The position numbers and the translations under genes are program-made. From positions 3,038,001 through 3,102,000 of the forward strand of contig NZ_CP117523.1 in assembly GCF_036812735.1 (NCBI RefSeq): 64,000 nucleotides of DNA. The letters are read 5' to 3'. Below, in pieces: positions 8,880 through 18,113 of the stretch. The notes under the pieces were generated by a model. It worked only from the letters and a program-made list of their open reading frames with translations, made no database searches and was not told where the DNA came from. The stretch is from Terrisporobacter glycolicus ATCC 14880 = DSM 1288 (GTDB lineage: Bacteria; Bacillota; Clostridia; Peptostreptococcales; Peptostreptococcaceae). The number at the start of each line of letters is the position of its first letter. The first letter of the stretch is position 1.

Positions 8880-9530
8880 TTATCCTTCTAATCTATACCC
8901 TACTTTAAATACAGTTTTTATTGAGTTTTTCAAATCCAATTTTTCTCTAATCCTCTGAACATGAATATCTACTGTTCTAGTTTCTCCCACATATTCAAAT
9001 CCCCAAACTCTATCTAAAATCTGTTCTCTTGATAAAGCCATATTTCTATTTTGCAGAAATAAAATTAATAAATCATATTCCTTAGCAGTTAAATATACCT
9101 CTTTATCATTTAATTTGACTATTCTTTTATTTGTATCCACTTCAACATTTTCAAATTTTATTTTATGATTATCTTTATTATACCTCCTTAAGATAACTTC
9201 TATTCTAGCTAATAATTCTATAGTTTCAAAAGGCTTAACAATGTAATCTTCAGCTCCTAATCTAAGCCCTTTGACCCTATCTAGTACAGACTCTTTAGCT
9301 GTTACAAATATTACCGGTATATTATATTTTTTTATTTTTTCTATTAAAGAAAATCCATCTATACCAGGAATCATAACATCTAGTAAAATTAAATCTACTC
9401 TATTTGATTCCAAAAATTCTTTTGCTTCTAATCCATCTTCTGCTTTAAATACTTCATATCCGACTAAAGATAAATTTATAGATATTAAGTCTCTAATTGC
9501 TGCTTCATCTTCAACAACCAGTATTTTCAT
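8880..9530 (-). CDS. OmpR-family response regulator
   Basis: A 216-residue regulator with a receiver domain (VVEDEAAIRD; phospho-acceptor aspartate in LILLDVMIPGIDGF; VTAKESVLDRVKGLRLGAEDYIVKPF) and a C-terminal winged helix (LTAKEYDLLILFLQN, then VDIHVQRIREKL). Two ATGs stand in tandem; the second (9530) is seven bases from AAGGAGG, the first overlaps the preceding stop codon as TAATG. It closes the operon with the PepSY-like protein and the histidine kinase. Target genes are not visible. Confidence 0.93.
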   Translation of the reverse strand: MKILVVEDEAAIRDLISINLSLVGYEVFKAEDGLEAKEFLESNRVDLILLDVMIPGIDGFSLIEKIKKYNIPVIFVTAKESVLDRVKGLRLGAEDYIVKPFETIELLARIEVILRRYNKDNHKIKFENVEVDTNKRIVKLNDKEVYLTAKEYDLLILFLQNRNMALSREQILDRVWGFEYVGETRTVDIHVQRIREKLDLKNSIKTVFKVGYRLEG

Positions 9531-9532
9531 CA

Positions 9533-10180
9533 TTAAACCTCCTTGTTACTATTACGTGCATATTTAGTTATTATTTTTCCTTTACAATCAATAGTAATCT
9601 CAAATTTATCATTTGAATCAGTTTTATTTATAAAAGTACAAACTTTGTAAACTGTTTGAGTTCCTTTAATATTATAATCTATTATATTTTTCGAACTCAA
9701 GTTGTAATTATTCAAATCAAAACCTAAGGCGCTTGTAAGTTTATTTATTAAAGATATTGTCTCTTTATTACTTAAATTACTAATTCCATCCTCATAATTA
9801 ATTACTTGACTTACAGTAATCTCATTGATTTCTCCAGTATTTGAATTTATTATAACACCATAGCTACCACTTATATCATTTTTATAGAAACTTACATTCC
9901 AATTATAACCATTGTTATAAGCTCCGCCTCTATATAAATTTATATTAATTTGATGATTTTCAATATTAATATTTAATATATCTTTTAAGATATAAGTAGC
10001 AATTTTTATAGCCTTATTTCTATTAATTAAATTGTTACTTTCATCTTTTTTTTCACTATAATTCGAAATATCATTTTGATTGTAAAGTTCATTTTCTTTA
10101 TAAGAATATTCTATATTATTTACTATAAAAATAATAGCAAATGATATAAGTAAAGCCAATAAAAATAACTTACTTTTCAT
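9533..10180 (-). CDS. membrane-anchored PepSY-like protein of a two-component operon
   Basis: The 215-residue protein starts with one hydrophobic segment (LFLLALLISFAIIFIVNNI) and then an extracytoplasmic part that looks like two PepSY/YPEB-type repeats: residues 50-120 (helix NRNKAIKIATYILKDIL, then GVIINSNTGEINEI) and about 130-205. It overlaps the kinase gene upstream by 11 bp and the regulator start downstream, so all three are translated together. PepSY proteins next to sensor kinases are thought to modulate sensing or protease activity outside the membrane. Family assignment is from pattern only and moderately sure. Confidence 0.6.
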   Translation of the reverse strand: MKSKLFLLALLISFAIIFIVNNIEYSYKENELYNQNDISNYSEKKDESNNLINRNKAIKIATYILKDILNINIENHQININLYRGGAYNNGYNWNVSFYKNDISGSYGVIINSNTGEINEITVSQVINYEDGISNLSNKETISLINKLTSALGFDLNNYNLSSKNIIDYNIKGTQTVYKVCTFINKTDSNDKFEITIDCKGKIITKYARNSNKEV

Positions 10181-11609
10181 TACATAAGTTCTCCTTATTA
10201 AAAGTTAATATAATCTCTGTTCCTTTTTTGACCTGACTTTTTATATTTATATTAATATTATGAATTTTGCATATTTCACTACATATGGAAAGACCTAACC
10301 CTATACCATTATTTTTTCTAGTTCTAGCTTTATCCACCATATAAAATGGTTCCTTTACTTTATCTAAATCTTCAGGTGGTATTCCAATACCACTGTCCCT
10401 TATTTTTAAAACATAAGTCTCATCACTATAATTACCTTGTATATAAATATCAGAATTTATTTCACAAGCTTTTATACCATTATCTAAAATGTTTGTAAGT
10501 AATACTATAATTAGTTGCTTATCAACAGATATATTTACATCTCTAATATCAATACTTAAATTTATGTTTTTTCTTTCTAATTTATATCTCAACGTATTAC
10601 ATACACTATTTACAATCTCCACTAATTGGACTTTTTCCAAAGTTGTTTTTTCTTCTCTCATTAAAGTTAATTTAAGTAAAGTTGTGTTTAATGTTTCTAG
10701 CCTTTTTGCTTCTGAATTAATATAGTTTAAAGCTTTTAATTTAGTTTCTTCATTTACATTTCCCTTTAATAAAAGCTCTGAATATCCTATTATGGATGTA
10801 ATCGGTGTTTTTATTTCATGATTTAAACTATCAATAAATCTTTGTTTTGACTCATTTAAATATTTCAATTCTCTTATATTGTCTTCTATTACACCTATCA
10901 TAATATTGAAATTATTTTCTAACACCCCTATTTCATCATTATTTTTACTTTCATTAGCCCTTTTACTATAATCTCCACTGGCTATATCTTTTGAAATATT
11001 ACTTAAGCTCTCTATTGGATTAGTTAAACTTTTAGAAATTATATACATTACAATTGCTAAGATTATAGATATAATAATATCAATTATTAAGAAAAATTTA
11101 TAATTATCTATTCTTTCATTATATACATCTTGTATATCTTTCGATATTACCAATTTAAAATCTATATTTTGTAAGTTAACAATAGAACTTACAAATACAT
11201 ATTTCTTGTTATTCAAAGTTCTTATTATAAATGATTTTTTATCCTTTTTCGCATTTGTAATTTCTTTTCTATCTCCACCTACTTTTTCTTTTAAATTAGA
11301 CATTATCAATTTATTGTCGTCAGAATAAAATTCTGTATTATATTGTTCAACAGCGCTTAAAGAATAGCCAGTTATTATAGTTTCTAGCCAGTTTTTTATA
11401 CTAGCATTACTATTTACGTCTATATCCATAAGATAATCTGTATTTAAATACATAATTGATTCCATATTTAAACACTTATACATAACTGATTTAAGTGTTG
11501 TATTTAGATTATCACTATGGATTTTTTCTATTAATATTATTCCGCCTCCATTAAATAGGAGTAAAAATAATACAACTGAATATAAAAATATCTTTTTCCA
11601 AAATTTCAT
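10170..11609 (-). CDS. sensor histidine kinase
   Basis: The 479-residue kinase has a first membrane helix at about 7-28, an extracytoplasmic sensor region to about 171, a second helix at 172-192, HAMP (SLTNPIESLSNISKDIA, then NNDEIGVLENNFN), the phosphorylated H264 in SLNHEIKTPITSIIG, and an ATPase domain with NILDNGIKA, DSGIGIPPEDL and NGIGLGLSI. It phosphorylates the OmpR-type regulator of the same operon. The signal sensed is unknown. It lies 42 bp downstream of a broken secreted or membrane protein gene on the same strand. Confidence 0.93.
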   Translation of the reverse strand: MKFWKKIFLYSVVLFLLLFNGGGIILIEKIHSDNLNTTLKSVMYKCLNMESIMYLNTDYLMDIDVNSNASIKNWLETIITGYSLSAVEQYNTEFYSDDNKLIMSNLKEKVGGDRKEITNAKKDKKSFIIRTLNNKKYVFVSSIVNLQNIDFKLVISKDIQDVYNERIDNYKFFLIIDIIISIILAIVMYIISKSLTNPIESLSNISKDIASGDYSKRANESKNNDEIGVLENNFNIMIGVIEDNIRELKYLNESKQRFIDSLNHEIKTPITSIIGYSELLLKGNVNEETKLKALNYINSEAKRLETLNTTLLKLTLMREEKTTLEKVQLVEIVNSVCNTLRYKLERKNINLSIDIRDVNISVDKQLIIVLLTNILDNGIKACEINSDIYIQGNYSDETYVLKIRDSGIGIPPEDLDKVKEPFYMVDKARTRKNNGIGLGLSICSEICKIHNININIKSQVKKGTEIILTFNKENLCNEK

Positions 11610-11651
11610 ATACTCACCGATTTTTCTTTAATAAATAATTTTTATAATTTA

Positions 11652-12097
11652 TTATGATAAAGTTTTAAATTCATATCCGTTCTCTTTAAAGTATTTTATT
11701 AATTGATCAAAGTTTTTCTGCAACCTCCAGCATCACCACTTAAATCCTTCCAATCAATAGATGCTTCTTGCTTCACTAATTCTTTTGCAGTTTCACAACT
11801 ATTTTCTATATTTGATCTAGTTAATAAAAATACAATTTTTCCCATTATTTGAATGATCATATTTCTTTAATTTTTCTTCTATTTTTTAGCATCATAAGTG
11901 TATTTTTTACCTTCTTCATTTATACCACTTAACTTACAACTTTTGGCTCTTCTTTTTTTCATCTTTACTTTGTGCTACACTTTCTTTTCCTATATTATAT
12001 TTCCCATTACTTTAGAATAAGATACTCCTACAGTAAATAATAATAAACAGCTAATACCTAGTATCATTGCTGATTTTTTATAATTTTTTCTTTTCAT
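11652..12097 (-). pseudogene. decayed signal-anchored protein gene upstream of the histidine kinase
   Basis: An ATG at 12097 with a perfect GGAGG (12103-12108 region) seven bases upstream starts MKRKNYKKSAMILGISCLLL, a signal anchor, but the frame soon ends. Allowing about six single-base indels the sequence reads on as a coherent protein to a TAA at 11652: pieces such as GKESVAQSKDE, LSGINEEGKKYTYDAKKIE, KIVFLLTRSNIENSCETAKE, LVKQEASIDWKDLSGDAGG and NFDQLIKYFKENGYEFKTLS can be recovered in different frames, about 149 residues in all. Most of the lesions lie in or beside short A runs. The family is not recognised. It would be the first gene of the kinase operon. Confidence 0.7.
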
Positions 12098-12251
12098 ACT
12101 CAACCTCCGCTGTTAATAACTTTTCATGCCCTAATATTAATGGTTAGAGGTTTTAATCTTGTATTTATTTTGTTTCAAAGTTGTAAAATTTGTAGTTTTT
12201 TGTATTATAATATTTTTTCTTGTATTTTAGTTTGAAAAGTTAATAATAAAC

Positions 12252-12280
12252 TTGATTATACACACAAATTATTATATCAT
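12252..12280 (+). promoter_or_regulatory. promoter of the Mn riboswitch / AI-2E transporter unit
   Basis: TTGATT (12252-12257) and TATCAT (12275-12280) with a 17-bp spacer, ending about 20 bp before the riboswitch. Confidence 0.65.
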
Positions 12281-12300
12281 ATTATTTAACAATGTAAATT

Positions 12301-12397
12301 CTCGAAGGGGAGTAGCTTTCACATTTGTGATAATCAACCGTCATTACGGATAATATCCCGGTTGATTAGCAAGGTAAAACTTGTTAGCAAGACCTTC
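12301..12397 (+). promoter_or_regulatory. yybP-ykoY manganese riboswitch
   Basis: The conserved landmarks of the yybP-ykoY aptamer are in order: GAAGGGGAGTAGC at the 5' side, CCGTCATTACGG with the metal-site loop, TCCCGGTTGATTAGCAAGG, and TTAGCAAGACCTTC closing the P1 helix. P1 pairs GAAGG (12304-12308) with CCTTC. The 3' strand of P1 is also the first arm of the following terminator, so Mn2+ binding should hold P1 closed and block termination, giving an ON switch. Family knowledge supplies the ligand; the rest is read from sequence. Confidence 0.92.
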
Positions 12398-12445
12398 AGA
12401 AAAATATTCATTTTATATTTATGAATATTTTTCTGAAGGTCTTTT
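12389..12445 (+). terminator. terminator of the Mn riboswitch expression platform
   Basis: AAGACCTTCAGAAAAATATT pairs with AATATTTTTCTGAAGGTCTT over about 20 bp, then a T-run. Its first arm includes the riboswitch closing strand. Confidence 0.9.
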
Positions 12446-12472
12446 CAATTATTTGTAATAAAGGAGTTCAAA

Positions 12473-13603
12473 ATGAAAAATTTTAAAGAAGAATTTATTA
12501 AATCCATAAGATATATAATACCTATATTTCTTATATTTGTAGGAATACTTGTGCTAAAAAACTATAGTAATATAACTAATTTTTTTACGGACAACTTTGA
12601 AGTACTTAATGGTTTACTTGCACCATTTTTTATAGGTTTTATAATTGCATATATGCTTAACCAGCCTATGAAAAAATTAGAAGAAAAGTTCAAGTTAAAA
12701 AGAGGACTTTCCGTTTTAATTATTTACGGAATAACTTTGATTATATTAATATTTTCATGGTTATTTATTGTTCCAGTTATAAAATCTAACATTAACGAAC
12801 TTGCTCTTTCTATTCCAAGTGGTATAGATCAAGTACAAGATTTAATTAACAATATTTCATCACAATTTGAATTTGATATTAATAATCCAGACATTAAAGC
12901 ACAAATTAATGATTTTATTACCAAGGTTTTAATTCCAGTATCAAGCTTTACAGCATCTACTGTTAGTAACTTTATTATCAATTTAATGAGTATAATCGTA
13001 TCTTATACTATAAATATTGTCCTTGGTTTAGTTATCTCAGTTTATCTACTTTTATCGAAGGAAAAATATATTAAAGTTATAAGCTTATTTTTTCAAAAAA
13101 TATTAAAACAACATTATTTTAAAGTAAAAGAGTTTGTTAATATATTGGATAATAATATTGGTGTATATATAGTAGCAAAAGCTATGGATTCTACAATTTA
13201 CGGTATTATCTGTACTATAGTACTTGCATTAACAGGTTCTAGATATGCATTATTTATAGGAATAATTGCTGGTGTAACTAATATGATCCCTTTCTTCGGA
13301 CCTATTTTAGGTACTATTATAGCTGTTGTTACTAACTTATTCTTCTCTATTAATAAAGCTATTTTAGTTTTAGTAATTATGATAGTGGTTCAACAATTAG
13401 AAAGTGCCATATTAGAGCCTCATTTTGTTGGAAAACAAGTTGGCGTACCACCAATATTAACAATATTAGCTGTAACATTTGCTGGAAAATATACAGGGTT
13501 TTTAGGTATATTGTTAGCCGTACCAGTTACCGGTGTTCTTTTAGTTTACTTTAAGAGATATATTTACAGCAAAAAAGATGAATCTCTAAGCAATACTATA
13601 TAA
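12473..13603 (+). CDS. AI-2E family transporter (PF01594-type membrane protein)
   Basis: A 376-residue protein with about eight hydrophobic segments, the first at 16-30, and the late conserved region TNMIPFFGPILGTIIAV, QQLESAILEPHFVGKQVG and PPILTILAVTFAGKYTGFLGILLAVP, which identifies the AI-2E/PerM/TqsA family. Members have been linked to autoinducer export and to Na+/H+ antiport, so the substrate is open. AAAGGAG precedes the ATG. It is a single-gene unit under the Mn2+ riboswitch upstream and ends at a hairpin terminator, which suggests a role in manganese export or in coping with Mn stress; this is inference from the switch. Confidence 0.85.
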   Translation: MKNFKEEFIKSIRYIIPIFLIFVGILVLKNYSNITNFFTDNFEVLNGLLAPFFIGFIIAYMLNQPMKKLEEKFKLKRGLSVLIIYGITLIILIFSWLFIVPVIKSNINELALSIPSGIDQVQDLINNISSQFEFDINNPDIKAQINDFITKVLIPVSSFTASTVSNFIINLMSIIVSYTINIVLGLVISVYLLLSKEKYIKVISLFFQKILKQHYFKVKEFVNILDNNIGVYIVAKAMDSTIYGIICTIVLALTGSRYALFIGIIAGVTNMIPFFGPILGTIIAVVTNLFFSINKAILVLVIMIVVQQLESAILEPHFVGKQVGVPPILTILAVTFAGKYTGFLGILLAVPVTGVLLVYFKRYIYSKKDESLSNTI

Positions 13604-13628
13604 AACAACAAGTATAAACAAAATAAAA

Positions 13629-13667
13629 ATACCTTAAAATAGACTTTTATAAGCTATTTTAAGGTAT
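13629..13667. terminator. bidirectional terminator between AI-2E gene and thiC
   Basis: Stem ATACCTTAAAATAG / CTATTTTAAGGTAT with A-run before and T-run after, between two convergent genes. Confidence 0.85.
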
Positions 13668-13674
13668 TTTTTAA

Positions 13675-14979
13675 TTAATCCATAATATCTACATCTTCAC
13701 CTTTTAATATCTTATTTATATTTCTAACTGCACACATTTTCCCACACATTGTGCAAGTATCTTCATTTTCTGGTTTAGATTCTGTTCTGTATCTTCTTGC
13801 TTTTTCACTATCTATAGCTAAATCAAACATTTTTTCCCAATCTAAATCTCTTCTAGCTTTACTCATTTCATTATCCCAATCAGTCGCACCTTTAACTCCT
13901 TTTGCTATATCCGCTGCATGAGCTGCTATCTTAGATGCAATTATTCCTTCTTTTACATCTTCTACTGTTGGTAGTCTTAAATGTTCTGCTGGAGTTACAT
14001 AACATAAGAATGATGCTCCATAAGTAGCTGCAATAGCTCCTCCTATAGCAGCTGTTATATGATCATAACCTGGTGCCACATCAGTAACTAGAGGACCTAA
14101 AACGTAGAAAGGTGCTCCTTTGCAAACAGTTTCTTCTATTTCCATATTAGCTTTTATTTGATTTAATGGCATGTGCCCAGGACCTTCTATCATAACCTGA
14201 ACATTTTTCTCCCAAGCTCTACTAGTCAATTCTCCAAGTGTAACTAACTCCTCAATTTGAGATACGTCCCCTGCATCTGCAATACTTCCAGGTCTACAAG
14301 CATCTCCTAAACTTATCGTAACATCATGTTTTTCACAAATATTTAATATTTCATCATAATATTCATAGAAAGGGTTTTCATTTCCTGTCAACTCCATCCA
14401 TGCAAATATAATAGACCCTCCCCTAGAAACTATATTAGTAAGTCTATTAGATTTTTTAAATCTTTCTGCTGTATGCTTGTTAACTCCACAATGAAGAGTT
14501 AAAAAATCTACACCATCTTCTGCATGCATTCTAACAATATCTAACCATTCTTTTGCAGTTATCTTCTTTAACGGCTTATTATAATATACTACTGCATCAT
14601 ATATAGGCACTGTACCTATCATTGCAGGGCATTCATCTATTAATTTTCTTCTAAATGTTTGAGTATCTCCAAAAGAACTTAGATCCATTATAGCTTCTGC
14701 ACCTAAGTTTACTGCATTCATAACTTTTTCCATTTCTATACTTGTATCAAGGCAATCTTTAGAAGTACCTAAGTTTACATTAATTTTTGTTTTTAATTTT
14801 TTACCTATTCCATAAGGTTTTAATGATTTATGATTTTTATTAGCTGGTATTACGACTTTACCTGTTCCTACTAAATCAAGTAATTCTTGAACATCCATAT
14901 TTTCATATGTCGCTACTTTTTTCAATTCTTCTGTTATTATTCCCTTTCTTGCTGCATCCATCTGTGTTGTGTAACTCAT
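13675..14979 (-). CDS. thiC: phosphomethylpyrimidine synthase
   Basis: ThiC converts aminoimidazole ribotide to the hydroxymethylpyrimidine phosphate of thiamin by radical SAM chemistry. The 434-residue protein is the short clostridial/archaeal form without the N-terminal extension. Seen motifs: [56 protein letters not shown] and the C-terminal iron-sulfur motif CTMCGKMC (C-x2-C-x4-C). AAAGGGG lies seven bases before the ATG. It forms a single-gene unit behind a TPP riboswitch, so thiamin pyrophosphate represses it. Confidence 0.96.
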   Translation of the reverse strand: MSYTTQMDAARKGIITEELKKVATYENMDVQELLDLVGTGKVVIPANKNHKSLKPYGIGKKLKTKINVNLGTSKDCLDTSIEMEKVMNAVNLGAEAIMDLSSFGDTQTFRRKLIDECPAMIGTVPIYDAVVYYNKPLKKITAKEWLDIVRMHAEDGVDFLTLHCGVNKHTAERFKKSNRLTNIVSRGGSIIFAWMELTGNENPFYEYYDEILNICEKHDVTISLGDACRPGSIADAGDVSQIEELVTLGELTSRAWEKNVQVMIEGPGHMPLNQIKANMEIEETVCKGAPFYVLGPLVTDVAPGYDHITAAIGGAIAATYGASFLCYVTPAEHLRLPTVEDVKEGIIASKIAAHAADIAKGVKGATDWDNEMSKARRDLDWEKMFDLAIDSEKARRYRTESKPENEDTCTMCGKMCAVRNINKILKGEDVDIMD

Positions 14980-15026
14980 TTTATTTCCCCTTTCATCTTA
15001 CCTTTATAAAATTTTTTAAATAAAAA

Positions 15027-15070
15027 AATCTTTCTTACTTTGGCAATAATTACGCAAAATAAGAAAGATT
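15027..15070 (-). terminator. terminator in the thiC leader
   Basis: Stem AATCTTTCTTA / TAAGAAAGATT followed on the minus strand by TTTTTTT, about 45 bp before the thiC start. Likely the OFF-state terminator of the riboswitch leader. Confidence 0.75.
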
Positions 15071-15081
15071 CTCTTAATATA

Positions 15082-15110
15082 AAAAGTCGTACAATAAATG
15101 TACGACTTTT
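15082..15110 (-). terminator. second hairpin in the thiC leader
   Basis: AAAAGTCGTACA / TGTACGACTTTT palindrome with T-rich tail on the minus strand, between the aptamer and the T-run terminator. It may be an additional terminator or part of the expression platform. Confidence 0.6.
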
Positions 15111-15171
15111 AATCAAAATTAATAAATAATGTCATTAACAATAAAATGTTAAAACAAAATATATACAATAC

Positions 15172-15254
15172 TTAATCTCCCTACGTCGGCATTATCCAAA
15201 CAGGTTCAAAGGGTTTAGAATTTAAAAATTCAATCTCAGCAACAGCTCCCCTAA
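15172..15254 (-). promoter_or_regulatory. TPP (THI-box) riboswitch of thiC
   Basis: The minus strand contains AGGGGAGCTGTTGCTGAGAT, then AAACCCTTTGAACCTG, then GGATAATGCCGACGTAGGGA, all the invariant THI-box blocks in order. A thiamin pyrophosphate OFF switch in front of thiC. Confidence 0.96.
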
Positions 15255-15272
15255 ATATTTTATTTTAACTTT

Positions 15273-15301
15273 ATTCTAGCACTATATTGTATTAACTTCA
15301 A
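15273..15301 (-). promoter_or_regulatory. thiC promoter
   Basis: TTGAAG (15296-15301) and TAGAAT (15273-15278), 17-bp spacer, about 20 bp upstream of the TPP aptamer. Confidence 0.7.
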
Positions 15302-15348
15302 CATTATAGATTTTTTTATATAGCTATTTATTATTTACAATTATTAAA

Positions 15349-16278
15349 CTATGCATTTAAATGACATGCTATCTTATGCCCATCAGATATTTCCGTAAGC
15401 TCTGGACAATCTATCTTACATATAGGCTTAGAGCTATTACACCTTCTATAATATGGGCATCCAAACGTAACCCCATCATCATTATTAATCTTTTCAATAA
15501 AATCTTTAGACATATTTTTTCCATATTCATATGATGATGATAATAATTTTATTGTATAAGGGTGTTTCATCTTGTGAATATCTTCTACATTTTGCAGCTC
15601 TTCCATTACTTTCCCCTTGTACATTATCACTAAAGAATCTGCCAAATAATATACTGCCTCTAAATCATGAGATATTAATATATAAGTTAATTCTGATTCA
15701 TCTTTTAGATCAGAAAGCAAGTTAAGTATTTGAGCTTGAATTGATACATCTAAACTACTAAGAGGCTCATCCAATACTAATAAGTCTGGCTCCAAAGCTA
15801 ATGCTCTAGCAATACATATACGTTGTAATTGACCTCCACTAAACTGGCTTGGAAATTTATATTTATCCTTATAATCAATTCCAACTTTAGTTAACAGTTC
15901 TTCAACTTTTAGATTAATTTCACTTTTAGATAATTTATTAAAATTTTTCAAAGGTTCACATATTATCTCTTCAATTGTATTTTTTCTATTTACTGCTGCT
16001 AAACTATCTTGAAATACCATCTGTAAATCTCTTCTATACTTATCTTTTCTTGTAATATTTTTTACATTTTTATTCTTAAATACTATTTTTCCTTGTGAAC
16101 ACTCTTCTAATCCTACAATAAGTTTTCCTAAAGTACTTTTTCCACACCCACTTTCTCCTACTAATCCAACACATTCACCTTTTTTAACAGTAAAACTTAC
16201 TCCATCTAAAGCTCTTACTTCTTCTTTATTTTTTAATCTATATACTTTTTCTACATCTTTAATACTAAGCAGTTCCAC
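15349..16278 (-). CDS. nikE: nickel/peptide ABC transporter ATPase (NikE/OppF type)
   Basis: A 309-residue ABC ATPase with Walker A GESGCGKST, signature FSGGQLQRICIARAL, Walker B LLVLDEPLSSLD and the Cys-rich C-terminal tail (CPYYRRCNSSKPICKIDC) of the peptide/nickel transporter family. The first codon is GTG at 16278, overlapping the end of nikD by 14 bp; AAGGAGG lies about 12 bases upstream. It is the last gene of the nik operon and pairs with NikD to drive the NikBC pore. No terminator with a clear T-run follows before the thiC promoter region. Confidence 0.85.
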   Translation of the reverse strand: MELLSIKDVEKVYRLKNKEEVRALDGVSFTVKKGECVGLVGESGCGKSTLGKLIVGLEECSQGKIVFKNKNVKNITRKDKYRRDLQMVFQDSLAAVNRKNTIEEIICEPLKNFNKLSKSEINLKVEELLTKVGIDYKDKYKFPSQFSGGQLQRICIARALALEPDLLVLDEPLSSLDVSIQAQILNLLSDLKDESELTYILISHDLEAVYYLADSLVIMYKGKVMEELQNVEDIHKMKHPYTIKLLSSSYEYGKNMSKDFIEKINNDDGVTFGCPYYRRCNSSKPICKIDCPELTEISDGHKIACHLNA

Positions 16279-17254
16279 AATTTTTTATAGCCTCCTTAAA
16301 TAATACACATTTTACTTGATGATTTTCATTTATATTTATAATATCCACATTATTATTTTTACAAATTTTCTCTCTAGCATTACATCTACTATAAAACTCA
16401 CACCCATTTCCTCTTTCAAACAAACTTGGTGGTGTTCCTTCCAACATTGGCAATCTATTTTTCGAAAATTTAGGCCTTGATTGTATTAATGCATTTGTAT
16501 ATGGATGTTTAGGATTATTCAATATTTCATCAACAGACGCTTTTTCAACTATAGTTCCTCCATATATAACTAATACTTCATCTGCCAATTCCGATATTAT
16601 ACTAAGGTCATGAGATACTAATATTATAGATGTTCCTAAAGTATCTTGAATATGTGCTAATATATTTATAATCTCACGTTGTACTGTTAAATCCAAAGCT
16701 GTAGTAGGCTCATCAGCTATTATTATTTCCGGTTCTAATATTACAGCTAAAGCTATCATTACCCTTTGAAGCATTCCTCCACTTAACTGAAAAGGATAGC
16801 TATCTAATACATTTTTAGGGTTTGAAATATGCATTTTTTCTAATATATTCATTGCCTTTTCTTCTATTTCACACTTAGTAGTTTTTTCATGGGATAATAG
16901 TGTTTCAATAAAATGATAACCTATAGTTCTTAATGGATTAAATGCACTCATTGGGTTTTGCGTAATCATAGCTATATGATTTCCTCTAAACTTATTCATC
17001 TCAGTATTATTTCTATAAGGTAAGAATTTATTTTTAAAATATATATCTCCATTTACAATCCACTTTTTATCATCTAAAAGTCCCATTATAGAAGAACAGG
17101 TTAGTGATTTTCCGCTACCACTTTCTCCAATTATTCCAATAGTTTTTCCTTTTTCCAAAGACAAACTTACATTATCTAGTGCCTTTAATCTTTCATTTTT
17201 TTGAATTAATTCAATACTTAAATTTTTAATTTTCAAAATCGAAGTATCTTCCAT
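16265..17254 (-). CDS. nikD: nickel/peptide ABC transporter ATPase (NikD/OppD type)
   Basis: A 329-residue ABC ATPase: Walker A IGESGSGKSLT, Q-loop MITQNPMSAFNP, signature LSGGMLQRVMIALA, Walker B IIIADEPTTALD and the family C-terminal motif GCEFYSRCNAREKIC. GGAGGGAAAATAAT precedes the ATG. It lies 21 bp downstream of the permease gene and overlaps nikE, all consistent with one five-gene operon. Nickel rather than peptide is preferred because of the substrate-binding protein of this operon. Confidence 0.85.
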   Translation of the reverse strand: MEDTSILKIKNLSIELIQKNERLKALDNVSLSLEKGKTIGIIGESGSGKSLTCSSIMGLLDDKKWIVNGDIYFKNKFLPYRNNTEMNKFRGNHIAMITQNPMSAFNPLRTIGYHFIETLLSHEKTTKCEIEEKAMNILEKMHISNPKNVLDSYPFQLSGGMLQRVMIALAVILEPEIIIADEPTTALDLTVQREIINILAHIQDTLGTSIILVSHDLSIISELADEVLVIYGGTIVEKASVDEILNNPKHPYTNALIQSRPKFSKNRLPMLEGTPPSLFERGNGCEFYSRCNAREKICKNNNVDIININENHQVKCVLFKEAIKNCGTA

Positions 17255-17275
17255 ATTATTTTCCCTCCATATATT

Positions 17276-18109
17276 TTAACTAACTACCTCTTCCAAAGTA
17301 TCTCTAAGTTGATCTCCTATTATATTTGCACTAAGAACTACTAATAAAATCATTATTCCAGGCCAAAACATTAACATAGGGTTGCTATGCATAAACATCC
17401 TACCATCATTTATCATCATCCCCCACTCTGGAAAAGGAGCTTTTACACCTAAACCTAAAAAAGAAAAACCTGAAACTGCTAAAATCGTATGTCCAAAATC
17501 TATTGTAAGTATGGCCAGCACTTGTGGAAATATATTTGGCAAAATAGATTTAATCAGTATTTTAATATTTGAACTACCTAGTAATTTACTACAATCAACA
17601 TAACTTAACTCTTTTTCTCTTATTGTTAAATTTCTCGTTACCCTAGCATACCAAATCCATTGAACTAAAATCATAGCAATTATAATATTAGTAATTCCTG
17701 CACCTAGAAAACTTACTATTACTAGAGTTAATACTAGACTTGGGAAAGAATATAAAACATCGCATAATCTCATAATAAAATTATCAACTTTTCCACCTAA
17801 AAATCCTGATAACATACCTATAAAAATACCAAAACTTGCAGATATTATACAAGCAATTAAGGAAAGTCCTACAGTTGGTCTAATTCCATGAATTATTCTA
17901 CAAAATATACATCTACCCATATTATCCGTTCCCATAGGATATTCCATAGAAATTGATAAAAACTTTTTAGTAAGCTCCATTTCTAGAGGATCGTGTTTAG
18001 AAAAAGTAGGTGCAAAAATACCAGTTATAATTAATAAAAGAATAAAAATAAAACATATTAGAGATAATTTATTTTTTAATAATATATTTATAATTTCTTT
18101 TTTCTTCAT
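17276..18109 (-). CDS. nikC: nickel/peptide ABC transporter permease (NikC type)
   Basis: A 277-residue permease with an N-terminal helix (LICFIFILLLIITGIFAPTF), the HDPLEMELTKKF segment, PMGTDNMGRCIFCRIIHG and the binding-protein-dependent transport signature around GAPFPEWGMMINDGR-like residues 225-240 (here KAPFPEWGMMINDGR). Five to six membrane spans are predicted. It starts four bases after the nikB stop, so the two permeases are coupled. Confidence 0.85.
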   Translation of the reverse strand: MKKKEIINILLKNKLSLICFIFILLLIITGIFAPTFSKHDPLEMELTKKFLSISMEYPMGTDNMGRCIFCRIIHGIRPTVGLSLIACIISASFGIFIGMLSGFLGGKVDNFIMRLCDVLYSFPSLVLTLVIVSFLGAGITNIIIAMILVQWIWYARVTRNLTIREKELSYVDCSKLLGSSNIKILIKSILPNIFPQVLAILTIDFGHTILAVSGFSFLGLGVKAPFPEWGMMINDGRMFMHSNPMLMFWPGIMILLVVLSANIIGDQLRDTLEEVVS

Positions 18110-18113
18110 TTAT

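Noticed and set aside
15082-15110. Palindrome in the thiC leader as a separate protein operator
   Set aside because: It lies between a riboswitch and its T-run terminator, so an RNA hairpin explains it better.
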